A DNA stretch of 64,000 bases from Acanthosepion esculentum (lineage: Eukaryota > Mollusca > Cephalopoda > Sepiida > Sepiidae), in assembly GCA_964036315.1 (NCBI GenBank), contig CAXIWW010000817.1, positions 1,771,501-1,835,500 of the forward strand, in the 5' to 3' direction. Under the pieces are notes generated by a model that saw only the letters and a list, made by a program, of their open reading frames with translations, searched no databases and was not told the DNA's origin. The stretch's first letter is position 1. Each line of letters starts with the position of its first letter. Below, piece after piece: positions 45,552-59,710 of the stretch. A program made the translations under genes and the position numbers.

Positions 45552-47957
45552 GTAATCTAATATCTTACATTAGACGCTTAAATATGGACCAGAATCCAAC
45601 AAATCAGAGGCCATGCTGCTGGACGTAGTTTATCTTTTTATATTTAACGCTCAAATATGCACCAGAAACCAACAGATCAGAATCATGGCTGCTGGTCGTA
45701 GTGTATCATCTTACACAAGACGCTCAAATATGGACCTGAAGCCAACAGGTCAGTGGCAATGCGGCTGGACGTAGTCTAAAATCTTACATTGGACGCTCAA
45801 ATATGGTCCGGAAACCAACAGATCAGAGGCCATGCTGCTGGTCGTAGTTTATCTTTTTACATTAGACGCTCAAATATGCACCAGAAACCAACAGATCAGA
45901 ATCATGGCTGCTGGACGTAGTGTATCATCTTACACAAGACGCTCAAATATGGACCGGAAGCCAAGAGGTCTGAGTCCATGCTGCTGGTCGTAGTCTAAAA
46001 TCTTACATTAGAGGCTTAAATATGGACCGGAAACCAACAGATCAGAGGCCATGCTGCTGGACGTAGTTTATCTTTCTAAATTTGACGCTCAAATATGCAC
46101 CAGAAACCAAGAGGTCAGAAACAGGGCTGCTGGACGTAGTGTATCATCTTACACAAGACGCATAAATATGGACCACAAGCCAACAAATCAGAGGCCATGC
46201 TGCTGGGCGTAGTTTATCTTTTTACATTAGACGCTGAAATATGCACCAGAAACCAAGAGATCAGAAACAGGGCTGCTGGACGTAATGTATCATCTTACAC
46301 AAGACGCTCAAATATGGACCGGAAGCCAACAGGTCAGAGGCTATGCTGCTGGACGTAGTCTAAAATCTTATATTAGACGCTCAAATATGGACCAGAAACC
46401 AACAGATCAGAGGCCATGCTGCTGGACCTAGTATATCTTTTTACATTAGACGCTCAAATATGCACAAGAAACCAAGAGATCAGAAACAGGGCTGCTGGAC
46501 GTAGTGTATCATCTTACACAAGACTCTCAAACATGGACCGGAAGCCAACAGGTCAGAGGCTATGCTGCTGGACGTAGTCTAAAATCTTATATTAGACGCT
46601 CATATATGGACCGGAAACCAACAGATCAGAGACCATGCTGCTGGACGTAGTTTATCTTTTTACATTAGACGCTCAAATATGCACAAGATACCAAGAGATC
46701 AGAAACAGGGCTGCTGGACGTAGTGTATCATCTTACACAAGACGCTCAAATATGGACCGGAAGCCAACAGGTCAGAGGCTATGCTGCTGGACGTAGTCTA
46801 AAATCTTATATTAGACGCTCAAATATGGACCGGAAACCAACAGATCAGAGGCCATGCTGCTGGACGTAGTTTATCTTTTTACATTAGACGCTCAAATATG
46901 CACCAGAAACCAAGAGATCAGAAACACAGCTGCTGGACGTAGTGTATCATCTTACACAAGACGCTCAGATATGGTCCGGAAGCCAACAGGTCAGAGGCCA
47001 TGCTGCTGGACGTAGTCTAAAATCTTACATTAGACGCTCAAATATGGACCGGAAACCAACAGTTCAAATGCCATGCTGCTGGACGTAGTGTATCATCTTA
47101 CACAAGACGCTCAAATATGGACCGGAAGCCAACAGGTCAGAGGCTATGCTGCTGGACGTAGTCTAAAATCTTATATTACACGCTCAAATATGGACCGGAA
47201 ACCAACAGATCAGAGGCCATGCTACTGGACGTAGTATATCTTTTTACATTAGACGCTCAAATATGCAACAGAAACCAACAGATCAGAATCATGGCTGCTG
47301 GACGTAGTGTATCATCTTACACAAGACGCTCAAATATCGACTGGAAACATACAGGTCAGAGGCCATGCTGCTGGACGTAGTCTAAAATCTTACATTAGAC
47401 GCTCAAATATGAACCGGAAACCAACAGATCAGAGGCCATGCAGCTGGACGTAGATTATCTTTTTACATTAGACGCTCAAATATGCACCATAAACCAAGAG
47501 ATCAGAAACAGGGCTGCTGGACGTTGTGTATCATATAGACAAGACGCTCAAATACGGACCGGAAACCCAGAGTTCAGAGGCCATGCTGCTGGACGTAGTC
47601 TAAAATCTTACATTAGATGCTCAAATATGGACCGGAAACCAACAGATCAGAGGCCATGCTGCTGGTCGTAGTTTATCTTTTTACATTAGACGCTCAAATA
47701 TGCAACAGAAACCAACAGATCAGAATCATGGCTGCTGGACGTAGTGTATCATCTTACACAAGACGATCAAATATGGACCGGAAGCCAACAGATCAGAGGC
47801 CATGCTGCTGGACGTAGTTTATCTTTTTACATTAGACGCTCAAATATGCACCAGAAACCAAGAGATCAGAAACAGGGCTGCTTGACGTAGTGTATCATCT
47901 TACACAAGACGCTCAAATATGGACCGGAAGCAAACAGGTCAGAGGCTATGCTGCTGG
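45552..47957 (+). repeat. Segmental duplicate B-ii, copy 2 (partner 43071-45551)
   Basis: Second copy. It begins at the same gtaatctaatatcttac variant, directly abutting copy 1. The 146-bp gain (about 46020-46165) and the 219-bp loss are whole-monomer steps, as expected from unequal exchange in register. Rare variants such as aaacaccagctg-like and acacgctcaaatatgg units are shared. Confidence 0.92.
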
Positions 47958-50900
47958 ACGTAGTCTAAAATCTTATATTAGATTCTCAAATATGCACCAG
48001 AAACCAACAGAACAGAATCATGGCTGCTGGACATAGTGTATCATCTTACACAAGACGCTCAAACATGAAGCGGAAGCCAAGAGGTCAGAGTCCATGCTGT
48101 TGGTCGTAGTCTAAAATCTTACATTAGAGGCTCAAATATGGACCGGAAACCAACAGATCAGAGTCCATGCTGCTGGACGTAGTCTAACATCTTATATTAG
48201 AAGCTCAAATATGAACCGGAAACCAACAGATCAGAGGCCATGCTGCTGGACGTAGTATATCTTTTTACATTAGACGCTCAAATATGCACAAGATACCAAG
48301 AGATCAGAAACAGGGCTGCTGGACGTAGTGTATCATCTTACACAAGACGCTCAAATATGGACCTGAAGACAACAGGTCAGAGGCAATACGGCTGGACGTA
48401 GTCTAAAATCTTACATTGGACGCTCAAATATGGTCCGGAAACCAACAGATCAGAGGCCATGCTGCTGGACGTAGTTTATCTTTTTACATTAGACGCTCAA
48501 ATATGCACCTGAAACCAACAGATTAGAATCATATCTGCTGGACGTAGTGTATCTTCTTACACTAGACGCTCAAATATGGACCGGAAGCCAAGAGGTCAGA
48601 GTCCATGCTGCTGGTCGTAGTCTAAAATCTTACATTAGAGGCTCAAATATGGACCGGAAACCAACAGATCAGAGGCCATGCTGCTGGACGTAGTTTATCT
48701 CTTACATTAGACGGTCAAATATGAACCAGAAACCAATAGATCAGAAACAGGGCTGCTGGACGTAGTGTATCATCTTACACAAGACGCTCAAATATGGACC
48801 GGAAGCCAACAGGTCAGAGGGCCATGCTGCTGGACGTAGTTTATCTTTTTACATTAGACGCTCAAATATGCACCAGAAACCAAGAGATCAGAAACATGGC
48901 TGCTGGACGTTCTGTATCATCTTACACAAGATGCTCAAATATGGACCGGAAACCAAGAGTTCAGAGGCCATGCTGCTGGACGTAGTCTAACATCTTACAG
49001 TAGACGCTCAAATATGGACCGGAAACCAACAGATCAGAGACTATGCTGCTGGACGTAGCTTAGCGTTTTACATTAGACGCTCAAATATGCACCAGAAATC
49101 AACAGATCAGAAACAGGGCTGCTGGACCTAGTGTATCATCTTACACAAGAGGCTCAAATATGGACCGGAAGCCAACAGATCAGAGGCCATGCTGCTGGGC
49201 GTAGTTTAAAATCTTACATTAGACGCTCAAATATGAACCGGAAACCAACAGATCAGAGGCCTGCTGCTGGACGTAGTTTATCTTTTTACATTAGACGCTC
49301 AAATATGCATCAGAAACCAACAGATCAGAATCATGGCTGCTAGACGTAGCGTATCATCTTACACAAGACGCTCAGATATGGTCCGGAAGCTAACAGTTCA
49401 GAGGCCATGCTGCTGGACGTAGTCTAAAATCTTACATTAGACGCTCAAATAAGGACCGGAAACCAACAGATCAGAGGTCATGCTGCTGGACGTAGTTTAT
49501 CTTTTTACATTAGACGCTCAAATATGCACCAGAAACCAAGAGATCAGAAACAGAGCTGCTGGAAGTAGTGTATCATCTTAAACAAGACGCTCAAATATGG
49601 ACCGGAAGCCAACAGGTCAGAGGCTATGCTGCTGGACGTAGTCTAAAATCTTATATTAGACGCTCAAATATGGACCGGAAACCAACAGATCAGAGGCCAT
49701 GCTGCTGGATGTAGTATATCTTTTTACATTAGACGCTCAAATATGCACAAGAAACCAAGAGATCAGAAACAGGGCTGCTGGACGTGGTGTATCATCTTAC
49801 ACAAGACGCTCAAATATGGACCGGAAGCCAACAGGTAAGAGGCTATGCTGCTCGACGTAGACTAAAATCTTATATTAGACGCTCAAATATGGACCGGAAA
49901 CCAACAGATCAGAGGCCATGCTGCTGGCCGTAGTTTATCTTTTTACATTAGACGCTCAAATATGCACCAGAAACCAACAGATCAGAATCATGGCTGCTAG
50001 ACATAGTGTATCATCTTACACAAGACGCTCAGATATGGTCGGGAAGCCAACAGGTCAGAGGCCATGCTGCTGGATGTAGTATATCTTTTTACATTAGACG
50101 CTCAAATATGCATAAGAATCCAAGAGATCAGAAACAGGGCTGCTGGACGTGGTGTATCATCTTACACAAGACGCTCAAATATAGACCGGAAGCCAACAGG
50201 TCAGAGGCTATGCTGCTGGACGTAGTCTAAAATCTTATATTAGACGCTCAAATATTGACCTGAAACCAACAGATCAGAGGCCATGCTGCTGGACGTAGTA
50301 TATCTTTACATTAGACGCTCAAATATGCACAAGATACAAAGAGATCAGAAACAGGGCTGCTGGACGTAGTGTATCATCTTACACAAGACGCTCAAATATG
50401 GACCTGAAGCCAACAGGTCAGAAGCAATGCGGCTGGACGTAGTCTAAAATCTTACATTGGACGCTCAAATATGATCTGGAAACCAACAGATCAGAGGCCA
50501 TGCTGCTGGACGTAGTTTATCTTTTTACATTAGACGCTCAAATATGCACCAGAAAACAAGTGATCAGAAACAGGTCTGCTGGACGTAGTGTATCATCTTA
50601 CGGCAGACGCTCAAATATGGACCGGAAGCCAACAGGTCAGAGACCATGCTGCTGGACGTAGTCTAAAATCTTACATTAGACGCTCAAATATGAACCGGAA
50701 ACCAACAGATCAGAGGCCATGCTGCTGGACGTAGATTATCTTTTTACATTAGACACTCAAATATGCACCAGAAACCAAGAGATCATAAACAGGGCTGCTG
50801 GACTTTGTGTATCATATAAAAAAGACGCTCAAATACGGTCCGGAAACCAACAGTTCAGAGGCCATGCTGCTGGGCGTAGTCTAAAATCTTACATTAGACG

Positions 50901-51754
50901 CTCAAATATGGACCGGAAACCAACAGATCAGAAGCCATGCTGCTGGACGTAGTTTATCTTTTTACATTAGACGCTCAAATATGCACCAGAAACCAACAGA
51001 TCAGAATCATGGCTGCTAGACGTAGTGTATCATCTTACACAAGACGCTCAGATATAGTCCGGAAGCCAACAGGTCAGAGGCCATGCTGATGGACATAGTC
51101 TAAAATCTTACATTAGACGCTCAAATATGGACCGGAAACCAACAGATCAGAGGCCATGCTGCTGGACGTAGTATATCTTTTAAATTAGACGCTCAAATAT
51201 GCACCAGAAACCAAGAGATCTGAAACAGGGCTGCTGGACGTAGTGTATAATCTCACACAAGACGCTCAAATATGGACCGGAAGCCAACAGGTCAGAGGCA
51301 ATGCGGCTGGACTTAGTCTAAAATCTTACATTGAACGCCCAAATATGGACCGGAAGCCAACAGGTCTGAGGCTATGCTGCTCGACGTAGACTAAAATCTT
51401 ATATTAGACGCTCAAATATGGACCGGAAACGAACAGATCAGAGGCCATGCTGCTGGTTGTAGTATATCTTTTTACATTAGACGCTCAAATATGCACAAGA
51501 AACCAAGAGATCAGAAACAGGGCTGCTGGACGTAGTGTATCATCTTACACAAGACGCTCAAATATAGACCTGAAGCCAACAGGTCAGAAGCAATGCGGCT
51601 GGGCGTAGTCTATAATCTCACATTGGACGCTCAAATATGGTCCAGAAACCAACAGATCAGAGGCCATGCTGCTGGACGTAGTTTATCTTTTTACATTAGA
51701 CGGTCAAATATGCACCAGAAACCAAGGGATCAGAAACAGGGCTGCTGGACGTAG

Positions 51755-52950
51755 TGTATCATCTTACACAAGACGCTCAAATATGGACCGGAAGCCAACA
51801 GATCAGAGGCCATGCTGCTGGATGTAGTCTAAAATATTACATTAGTCGCTCAAATATGAACCGGAAACCAACAGATCAGAGACCATGCTGCTGGGGTAGT
51901 TTATCTTTTTACATTAGACGCTCAAATATGCACCAGAAAACAAGTGATCACAAATAGGTCTGCTGGACGTAGTGTATCATCTTACAGAAGACGCTCAAAT
52001 ATGGACCGGAAGCCAACAGGTCAGAGGTCATGCTGCTGAACGTAGTCTAAAATCTTACATTAGACGCTCAAATATGAACCGGAAACCAACAGATCAGAGG
52101 CCATGCTGCTGGACGTAGATTATCTTTTTACATTAGACGCTCAAATATGCACCAGAAACCAAGGGATCAGAAACTGGCCTGCTGGACTTTGTGTATCATA
52201 TACACAAGAGGCTCAAATACCGACCGGAAACCAAGAGTTCAGAGGCAATGCTGCTGGACGTAGTCTAAAATCTTACATTAGACTCTCAAATATGGACCGG
52301 AAACCAACAGATCAGAGGCCATGCTGGTGGACGTAGTTTATCTTTTTACATTAGACGCTCAAATATGCACCAGAAACCAATAGATCTGAAACAGGGCTGC
52401 TCGACCTAGTGTATAATCTTACACAAGACGCTCAAATATGGACCGGAAGCCAACAGGTCAGAGGCCATGCTGCTGGACGTAGTCTAAAATCTTACATTAG
52501 ACGCTCAAATCTGAACAGGAAACCAACAGATCAGAGGCCATGCTGCTGGACAGAGATTATCTTTTTACATTAGACCCTCAAATGTGCACCAGAATCCAAG
52601 AGATCAGAAACAGGGCTGCTGGACGTTGTGTATCATCTTACACAAGACGCTCAAATATGGACCGGAAGCCAACAGGTCAGAGGCCATGCTGCTGGATGTA
52701 GTCTAAAATCTTACATTAGACGCTCAAATATGGACCGGAAACCTACAGATCAGAGGCCATGCTGCAGGACGTAGTTTATCTTTTTAAATTAGAGGCTCAA
52801 ATATCCACCAGAAGCTAACAGATAAGAATCACGGCTGCTGGACGTAGTGTATCATCTTACACAAGACGCTCAAATATGGACCGGAAGCCAACAGGTCAGA
52901 GGCCATGCTGCTTGACGTAGTTTAAAAGCTTACATTAGTCGCACAAATAT
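51755..52950 (+). repeat. Segmental duplicate B-iii, copy 1 (partner about 54015-55360)
   Basis: Shares an ordered set of rare variants with 54015-55360: aaaacaagtgatca, cttacagaagacgctc, ctttgtgtatcatatacac, and ccaccagaag with gataagaatcacgg. The offset is about 2260 bp on the left and 2407 bp on the right, a difference of about two monomers. Ends are approximate. Confidence 0.65.
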
Positions 52951-54014
52951 GGACCGGAAACCAACAGATCAGAGGCCATGCTGCTGGACGTAGATTATCT
53001 TTTTACATTACACGCACATATATGCACCAGAAACCAATAGATCAGAGGCCATGCTGCTGGACGTAGTGTATCATCTTACACAAGACGCTCAAATATGGAC
53101 CGGAAGCCAACAGGTCAGAGGCATGCTGCTGGACGTAGTCTAAAATCTCATATTAGACGCTCAAATATGGACCGGAAACCAACCGATCAGAGGCCATGCT
53201 GCTGGACGTAGTATGTCTTTTTACATTAGACGCTCAAATATGCACAAGATACCAAGAGATCAGAAACAGGGCTGCTGGACGTACTGTATCATCTTACACA
53301 AGACGCTGAAATATGGACCTGAAGCCAACAGGTCAGAGGCAATCCGGCTGGACCTAGTCTAAAATCTTACATTAGACGCTCAAATATGGTCGGGAAACCA
53401 ACAGATCAGAGGCCATGCTGCTGGCCGTAGGTTATCTTTTTACATTCGACGCTCAAATATGCACCAGAAACCAACAGATCAGAATCATTGCTGCTAGACG
53501 TAGTGTATCATCTTACACAAGACGCTCAGATATGGTCCGGAAGCCAACAGGTCAGAGGCCATGCTGCTGGGCGTAGTCTAAAATCTTACATTAGACGCTC
53601 AAATATGGACCGGAAATCAACAGATCAGAGACCATGCTGCTGGATGTAGTATATCTTTTTACATTAGACGCTCAAATATGCACAAGAAACCAAGAGATCA
53701 GAAACAGGGCTGCTGGACGTAGTGTATCATCTTACACAAGACGCTCAAATATGGACCTGAAGCCAACAGGTCAGAAGCAATGCGGCTGGACGTAGTCTAT
53801 AATCTCACATTGGACGCTCAAATATGGTCCGGAAACCAACAGATCTGAGGCCATGCTGCTGGACGTAGTTTATCTTTTTACATTAGACGCTCATATAGGC
53901 ACCAGAAACCAACAGATCAGAATCATGGCTGCTGGACGTAGTGTATCATCTTACACAAGAGGGTCAAATATGGACCGGAAGCAAAGAGATCAGAGTCCAT
54001 GCTGCTAGTCGTTG

Positions 54015-55360
54015 TCTAAAATCTTACATTAGAGGCTCAAATATGGATCGGAAGCCAACAGGTCAGAGGCCATGCTGCTGGATGTAGTCTAACATATTAC
54101 ATTAGACGCTCAAATATGAACCGGAAACCAACAGATCAGAGGCCATGCTGCTGGACGTAGTTTATCTTTTTACATTAGACGCTCAAATATGCACCAGAAA
54201 ACAAGTGATCAGAAACAGGTCTGCTGGACGTAGTGTATCATCTTACAGAAGACGCTCAAATATGGACCGGAAGGCAACAGGTCAGAGGCCATGCTGCTGG
54301 ACGTAGTCTAAAATCTTACATTAGACGTTCAAATATGAACCGGAAACCAACAGATCAGAGGTCATGCTGCTGGACGTAGATTATCTTTTTACATTAGACG
54401 CTCAAATATGCACCAGAAACCAAGAGATCAGAAACAGGGCTGCTGGACTTTGTGTATCATATACACAAGACGCTCAAATACGGACCGGAAACCAAGAGTT
54501 CAGAGGCCATGCTGCTGGGCGTAGTCTAAAATCTTACATTAGACGCTCAAATATGGACCGGAAACCAACAGATCAGAGGCCATGCTGCTGGACGTAGTAT
54601 ATCTTTTTACTTTAGACGCTCAAATATGCACCAGAAACCAACAGATCAGAATCATGGCTGCTAGACGTAGTGTATCATCTTACACAAGACGCTCAAATAT
54701 GGACCGGAAGCCAACAGGTTAGAGGCCATGCTGCTGGATGTAGTCAAAAATATTACATTAGACGCTCAAATATGAACCTGAAACCAACAGATCAGAGGCC
54801 ATGCTGCTGGACGTAGTTTATCTTTTTACATTAGACGCTCAAATATGCACCAGAAAACAAGTGATCAGAAACAGGTCTGCTGGACGTAGTGTATCATCTT
54901 ACAGAAGACGCTCAAATATGGACCGGAAGCCAACAGGTCAGAGGCCATGCTGCTGGACGTAGTCTAAAATCTTACATTAGACGCTCAAATATGGACCGGA
55001 AACCAACAGATCAGAGGCCATGCTGCTGGAAGTAGTTTATCTTTTTACATTAGACCCTCAAATATGCACCAGAAACCAAGAGATCTGAAACAGGGCTGCT
55101 GGACGTAGTGTATAATCTTACACAAGACGCTCAAATATGGACCGGAAACCAACAGATCAGAGGCCATACTGCAGGACGTAGTTTATCTTTTTACATTAGA
55201 GGCTCAAATATCCACCAGAAGCCAACAGATAAGAATCACGGCTGCTGGACGTAGTGTATCATCTTACACAAGACGCTCAAATATGGACCGGAAGACAACA
55301 GGTCAGAGGCCATGCTGCTGGACGTAGTTAAAAATCTTACACTAGACGCACAAATATGGA
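54015..55360 (+). repeat. Segmental duplicate B-iii, copy 2 (partner about 51755-52950)
   Basis: Second copy of the variant string described at 51755-52950. The aaaacaagtgatca plus cttacagaagacgctc pair appears again within this copy near 54850. A further local duplication therefore followed. Confidence 0.63.
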
Positions 55361-57570
55361 CCTGAAACCAACAGATCAGTGGCCATGCTGCTGGACGTAG
55401 ATTATCTTTTTACATTACACTCACAAATATGCACCAGAAACCAATAGATTAGAAACAGGGCTGCTGGACGCAGTGTATAATCTTACAGAAGACGCTCAAA
55501 TATGGACCGGAAGCCAACAGGTCAGAAGCCATGCTGCTGGACGTATACTAAAATCTTACATTAGACGCACAAATATGGATCGGAAACCAACAGATCTGAG
55601 GCCGTGCTGCTGGACGTAGTTTATCTTTTTTCATTAGACGCTCAAATATGCACGAGAAACCAAGAGATCAGAAACAGGGCTGCTGGACGTAGTGTATCAT
55701 CTTACACAAGACGCTCAAATATGGACCTGAAGCCAACAGGTCAGAGGCCATGCGGCTGGACGTAGTTTATCTTTTTACATTAGACGCTCAAATATGCACC
55801 AGAAACCAAGAGATCAGAATCATGGCTGCTGGACGTAGTGTATCGTCTTACACAAGACGGTCAAATATGAACCGGAAGCCAAGAGATCAGAGGCCATGCT
55901 GCTGGGGGTAGTTTATCTTTTACATTAGACGGTCAAATATGCACCATAAACCAAGAGATCAGAAACAGGGCTGCTGGACGTAGTGTATCATCTTACACAA
56001 GACGCTCAAATATGGACCTGAAGCCAACAGTTCAGATGCAATGCGGCTGGACGTATTCTAAAATCTTACATTGGACGCTCGAATATGGACCGGAAACCAA
56101 CAGATCAGAGGCCATGCTGCTGGACGTAGTTTATCTTTTCATATTAGACGCTCAAATATGCACCAGAAACCAACAGATAAGAATCACGGCTGCTGGACGT
56201 AGTGTATCATCTTACACAAGACGCTCAAATATGGACCGGAAGCCAACAGGTCAGAGGCCATGCTGCTGGACGTAGTTTAAAATCTTACATTAGACGCACA
56301 AATATGGACCGGAAACCAACAGATCAGAGGCCATGCTGCTGGACGTAGATTATCTTTTTACAATACACGCACAAATATGCACCAGAAACCAATAGATCAG
56401 AAACAGGGCTGCTGGACGTAGTGTATCATCTTACACAAGATGCTCAAATATGGACCGGAATCCAACAGGTCAGAGGCCCTGCTGCTGGACGTAGTCTAAA
56501 ATCTTATATTACACGCTCAGATATGGACCGGAAACCAACCGATCAGAGGCCATGCTGCTGGATGTAGTATATCTTTTTACATTAGACGCTCAGATATGCA
56601 CAAGGTACCAAGAGATCAGAAACAGGGCTGCTGGACGTAGTGTATCATCTTACACAAGACGCTCAAATATGGACCTGAAGCCAACAGTTCAGATGCAATG
56701 CGGCTGGACGTAGTCTAAAATCTTACATTGTACGCTCAAATATGGACCGGAAATCAACAGATCAGAGGCCATGCTGCTGGTCGTACTTTATCTTTTAACA
56801 TTAGACGCTCAAATATGCACCAGAAACCAAGAGATCAGAAACAGGTCTGCTAGACGTAGTGTATCATCTTACACAAGACGCTCAAATATGGACCGGAAGC
56901 CAACAGGTCAGAGTCCATGCTGCTGGACGTAGTTTATCTTTTTACATTAAACGCTCAAATATGCAGCAGAGACCAAGAGATCAGAATCATGGCTGCTGGA
57001 CGTAGTGTATCATCTTACATAAGACGCTCAAATATGCACCGGAAGCCAACAGGTCAGAGGCCATGCTGCTGGAGGTAGTCTAAAATCTTACATTAGACGC
57101 TCAAATATGGATCGGAAACCAACAGATCAGAGGCCATGCTGCTGGACGTAGTTTATCTTTTTACATTAGACGCTCAAATATGCACCAGAAACCAAGAGAT
57201 CAGAGACAGGGCTGCTGGACGTAGTGTGTCATATTACACAAGACGCTCAAATATGGACCGGACGGCAACAGGTCAGAGGCTATGCTGCTGGACGTAGTCT
57301 AAAATCTTATATTAGACGCTCAAATATGGACCGGAAACCAACAGATCAGAGGCCATGCTGCTGGACGTAGTATATCTTTTTACATTAGACGCTCAAATAT
57401 GCACAAGAAACCAAGAGATCTGAAACAGTGCTGCTGGACGTAGTGTATCATCTTACAAAAGACGCTGAAATATGGACCGGAAGCCAACAGGTCAGAGGCT
57501 ATGCTGCTGGACGTAGTCTAAAATCTTATATTAGACGCTCAAATATGGACCGGAAACCAAGAGATCAAAG

Positions 57571-57657
57571 GCCATGCTGCTGGACGTAGTATATCTTTTT
57601 CTGGTGCATATTTGAGCGTCTAATGTAAAAAAGATAAACTACGTCCAGCAGCATGGC
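57571..57657. other. Inversion centre 3 (B forward to B reverse), 26-nt spacer, HOR in phase
   Basis: The left arm of about 30 bp ends in cgtagtatatcttttt (57600). The spacer is 57601-57626. The right arm starts aaaaaagataaactacg (from 57627) and continues cagcagcatggc. The arms pair with one mismatch at this core. Moving outward, the facing monomers are the same types in the same order (type 3 opposite type 3, type 2 opposite type 2) with roughly 5-10% differences. This is a long imperfect palindrome rather than a fold-back read artefact, which would give identical arms. Confidence 0.92.
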
Positions 57658-59710
57658 CTCTGTTCTGTTGGTTTCCGGTCCATATTTGTGCGTCTAATGT
57701 AAGATTTTAAACTACGCCCAGCAGCATGGCCTCTGACCTGTTGGCTTCCGGTCCATATTTGAGCGTCTTGTGTAAGATGATACACAACATCCAGCAGCCC
57801 TGTTTCTGATCTCTTGGTTTCTGGTGCATATTTGAGCGTCTAATGTAAAAAGATAATCTACGCCCAGCAGCATGGCCTCTGATCTGTTGGTTTCCGGTTC
57901 ATATTTGAGCGTCTAATGTAAGATTTTAGAATACCACCAGCAGCATGGCCTCTGACATGTTGGCTTCCGGTCCATATTTGAGCGTCTTGTGTAAAATGAT
58001 ACACTACGTCCAGCAGCCCTGTTTCGGATCTCTTGGTTTCTGGTGCATATTTGACCGTCTAATGTAAAAGATAAACTACCCCAGCAGCATGGCCTCTGAT
58101 CTGTTGGTTTCCGGTCCATATTTGAGCCTCTAATGCAAGATTTTAGACTACGCCCAGCAGCATGGCCTCTGAACTCTTGGTTACCGGTCCATATTTTAGC
58201 GTCTTGTGTAAGATGATACACAACGTCCAGCAGCCATGATTCTGATCTCTTGGTTTCTGGTGCATATTTGAGCGTCTAATGTAAAAAGATAATCTACGTC
58301 CAGCAGCATGGCCTCTGATATTTGGTTTCCGGTTAATATTTGAGCGTCTAATGTAAGATTTTAGACTACATCCAGCAGCATGGCCTCTGACCTGTTGGCT
58401 TCCGGTCCATATTTGAGCGTCTTGTGTAAGATGATACACTACGTCCAGCAGCCATGATTCTGATCTGTTAGTTTCTGGTGCATATTTGAGCGTCTAATGT
58501 AAAAAGATAAACTACGACCAGCAGCATGGCCTCTGATCTGTTGGTTTCCGGACCATATTTGAGCGTCCAATGTAAGATTTTAGACTACGTCCAGCCGCAT
58601 TGCCTCTGACCTGTTGGCTTCAGGTCCATATTTGAGCGTCTTGTGTAAGATGATACACTACGTCCAGCAGCCCTGCTTCTGATCTCTTGGTACCTTGTGC
58701 ATCTTTGAGCGTCTAAATTAAAAAGATATACTACGTCCAGCAGCATGGCCTCTGATCTGTTGGTTTCCGGTCCATATTTGAGCCCCTAATGTAACATTTT
58801 AGACTACGACCAGCAGCATGGACTCTGACCTCTTGGCTTCCGGTCCATATTTCACCCTCTTGTGTAAGATGTTACACTACGTCCAGCAGCCATGATTCTG
58901 ATCTGTTGGTTTCTGGTGCCTATATGAGCGTCTAATATAAAAAGATAAACTACGTCCAGAAGGATGGCCTCTGATCTGTTGGTTTCCGGACCATATTTGA
59001 GCGTCCAATGTAAGATTTTAGACTACGTCCAGCCGCATTGCTTCTGACCAGTTGGCTTCAGGTCTATATTTGAGCGTCTTGTGTAAGATGATACACTACG
59101 TCCAGCAGCCCTGTTTCTGATCTCTTGGTATCTTGTGCATATTTGAGCGTCTAATGTAAAAAGATATACTACGTCCAGCAGCATGGCCTCTGATCTGTTG
59201 GTTTCCGGTCCATATTTGATCGTCTAATATAAGATTTTAGACTACGTCCAACAGCATAGCCTCTGACCTGTTGGCTTCCGGTCCATATTTGAGCGTCTTG
59301 TGTAAGATGATACACTACGTCCAGCAGCCCTGTTTCTGATCTCTTGGTTTCTGGTGCATATTTGAGCGTCTAATGTAAAAATACATACTACGTCCAGCAG
59401 CATGGCCTCTGATCTGTTGGTTTTCGGTCAATATTTGAGAGTCTAATACAAGATTTTAGACTACGTCCAGCAGCATAGCCTCTGACCTGTTGGCTTCCGG
59501 TCCATATTTGAGCGTCTTTTGTAAGATGATACACTACTTCCATCAGCTCTGTTTCTGATCTCTTGGTTTCTGGTGCATATTTGAGCGTCTAATGTAAAAA
59601 GATAAACTACGACCAGCAGCATGGCCTCTGATCTGTTGGTTTTCGGTCCATATTTGAGCGTCTAATGTAAGATTTTAGACTACGTCCAGCAGCATGGCTC
59701 TGACCTGTTG

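Larger units (their letters stand above)
41515..57600 (+). repeat. Satellite B array, forward, long block (about 220 monomers)
   Basis: 16 kb of 73-bp B monomers in forward orientation, mostly in strict type 1 - type 2 - type 3 order (219-bp HOR). It contains recent multi-kilobase duplications, hybrid monomers and HOR-register skips (for example type 2 directly to type 1 at about 45375-45410 and 47783-47818). A distinctive HOR with gtgtatcatat and ctcaaatacggaccgg recurs near 45115, 47523, 50805, 52190 and 54445. Short frames of about 77 codons trace single HORs and are not genes. Confidence 0.97.
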
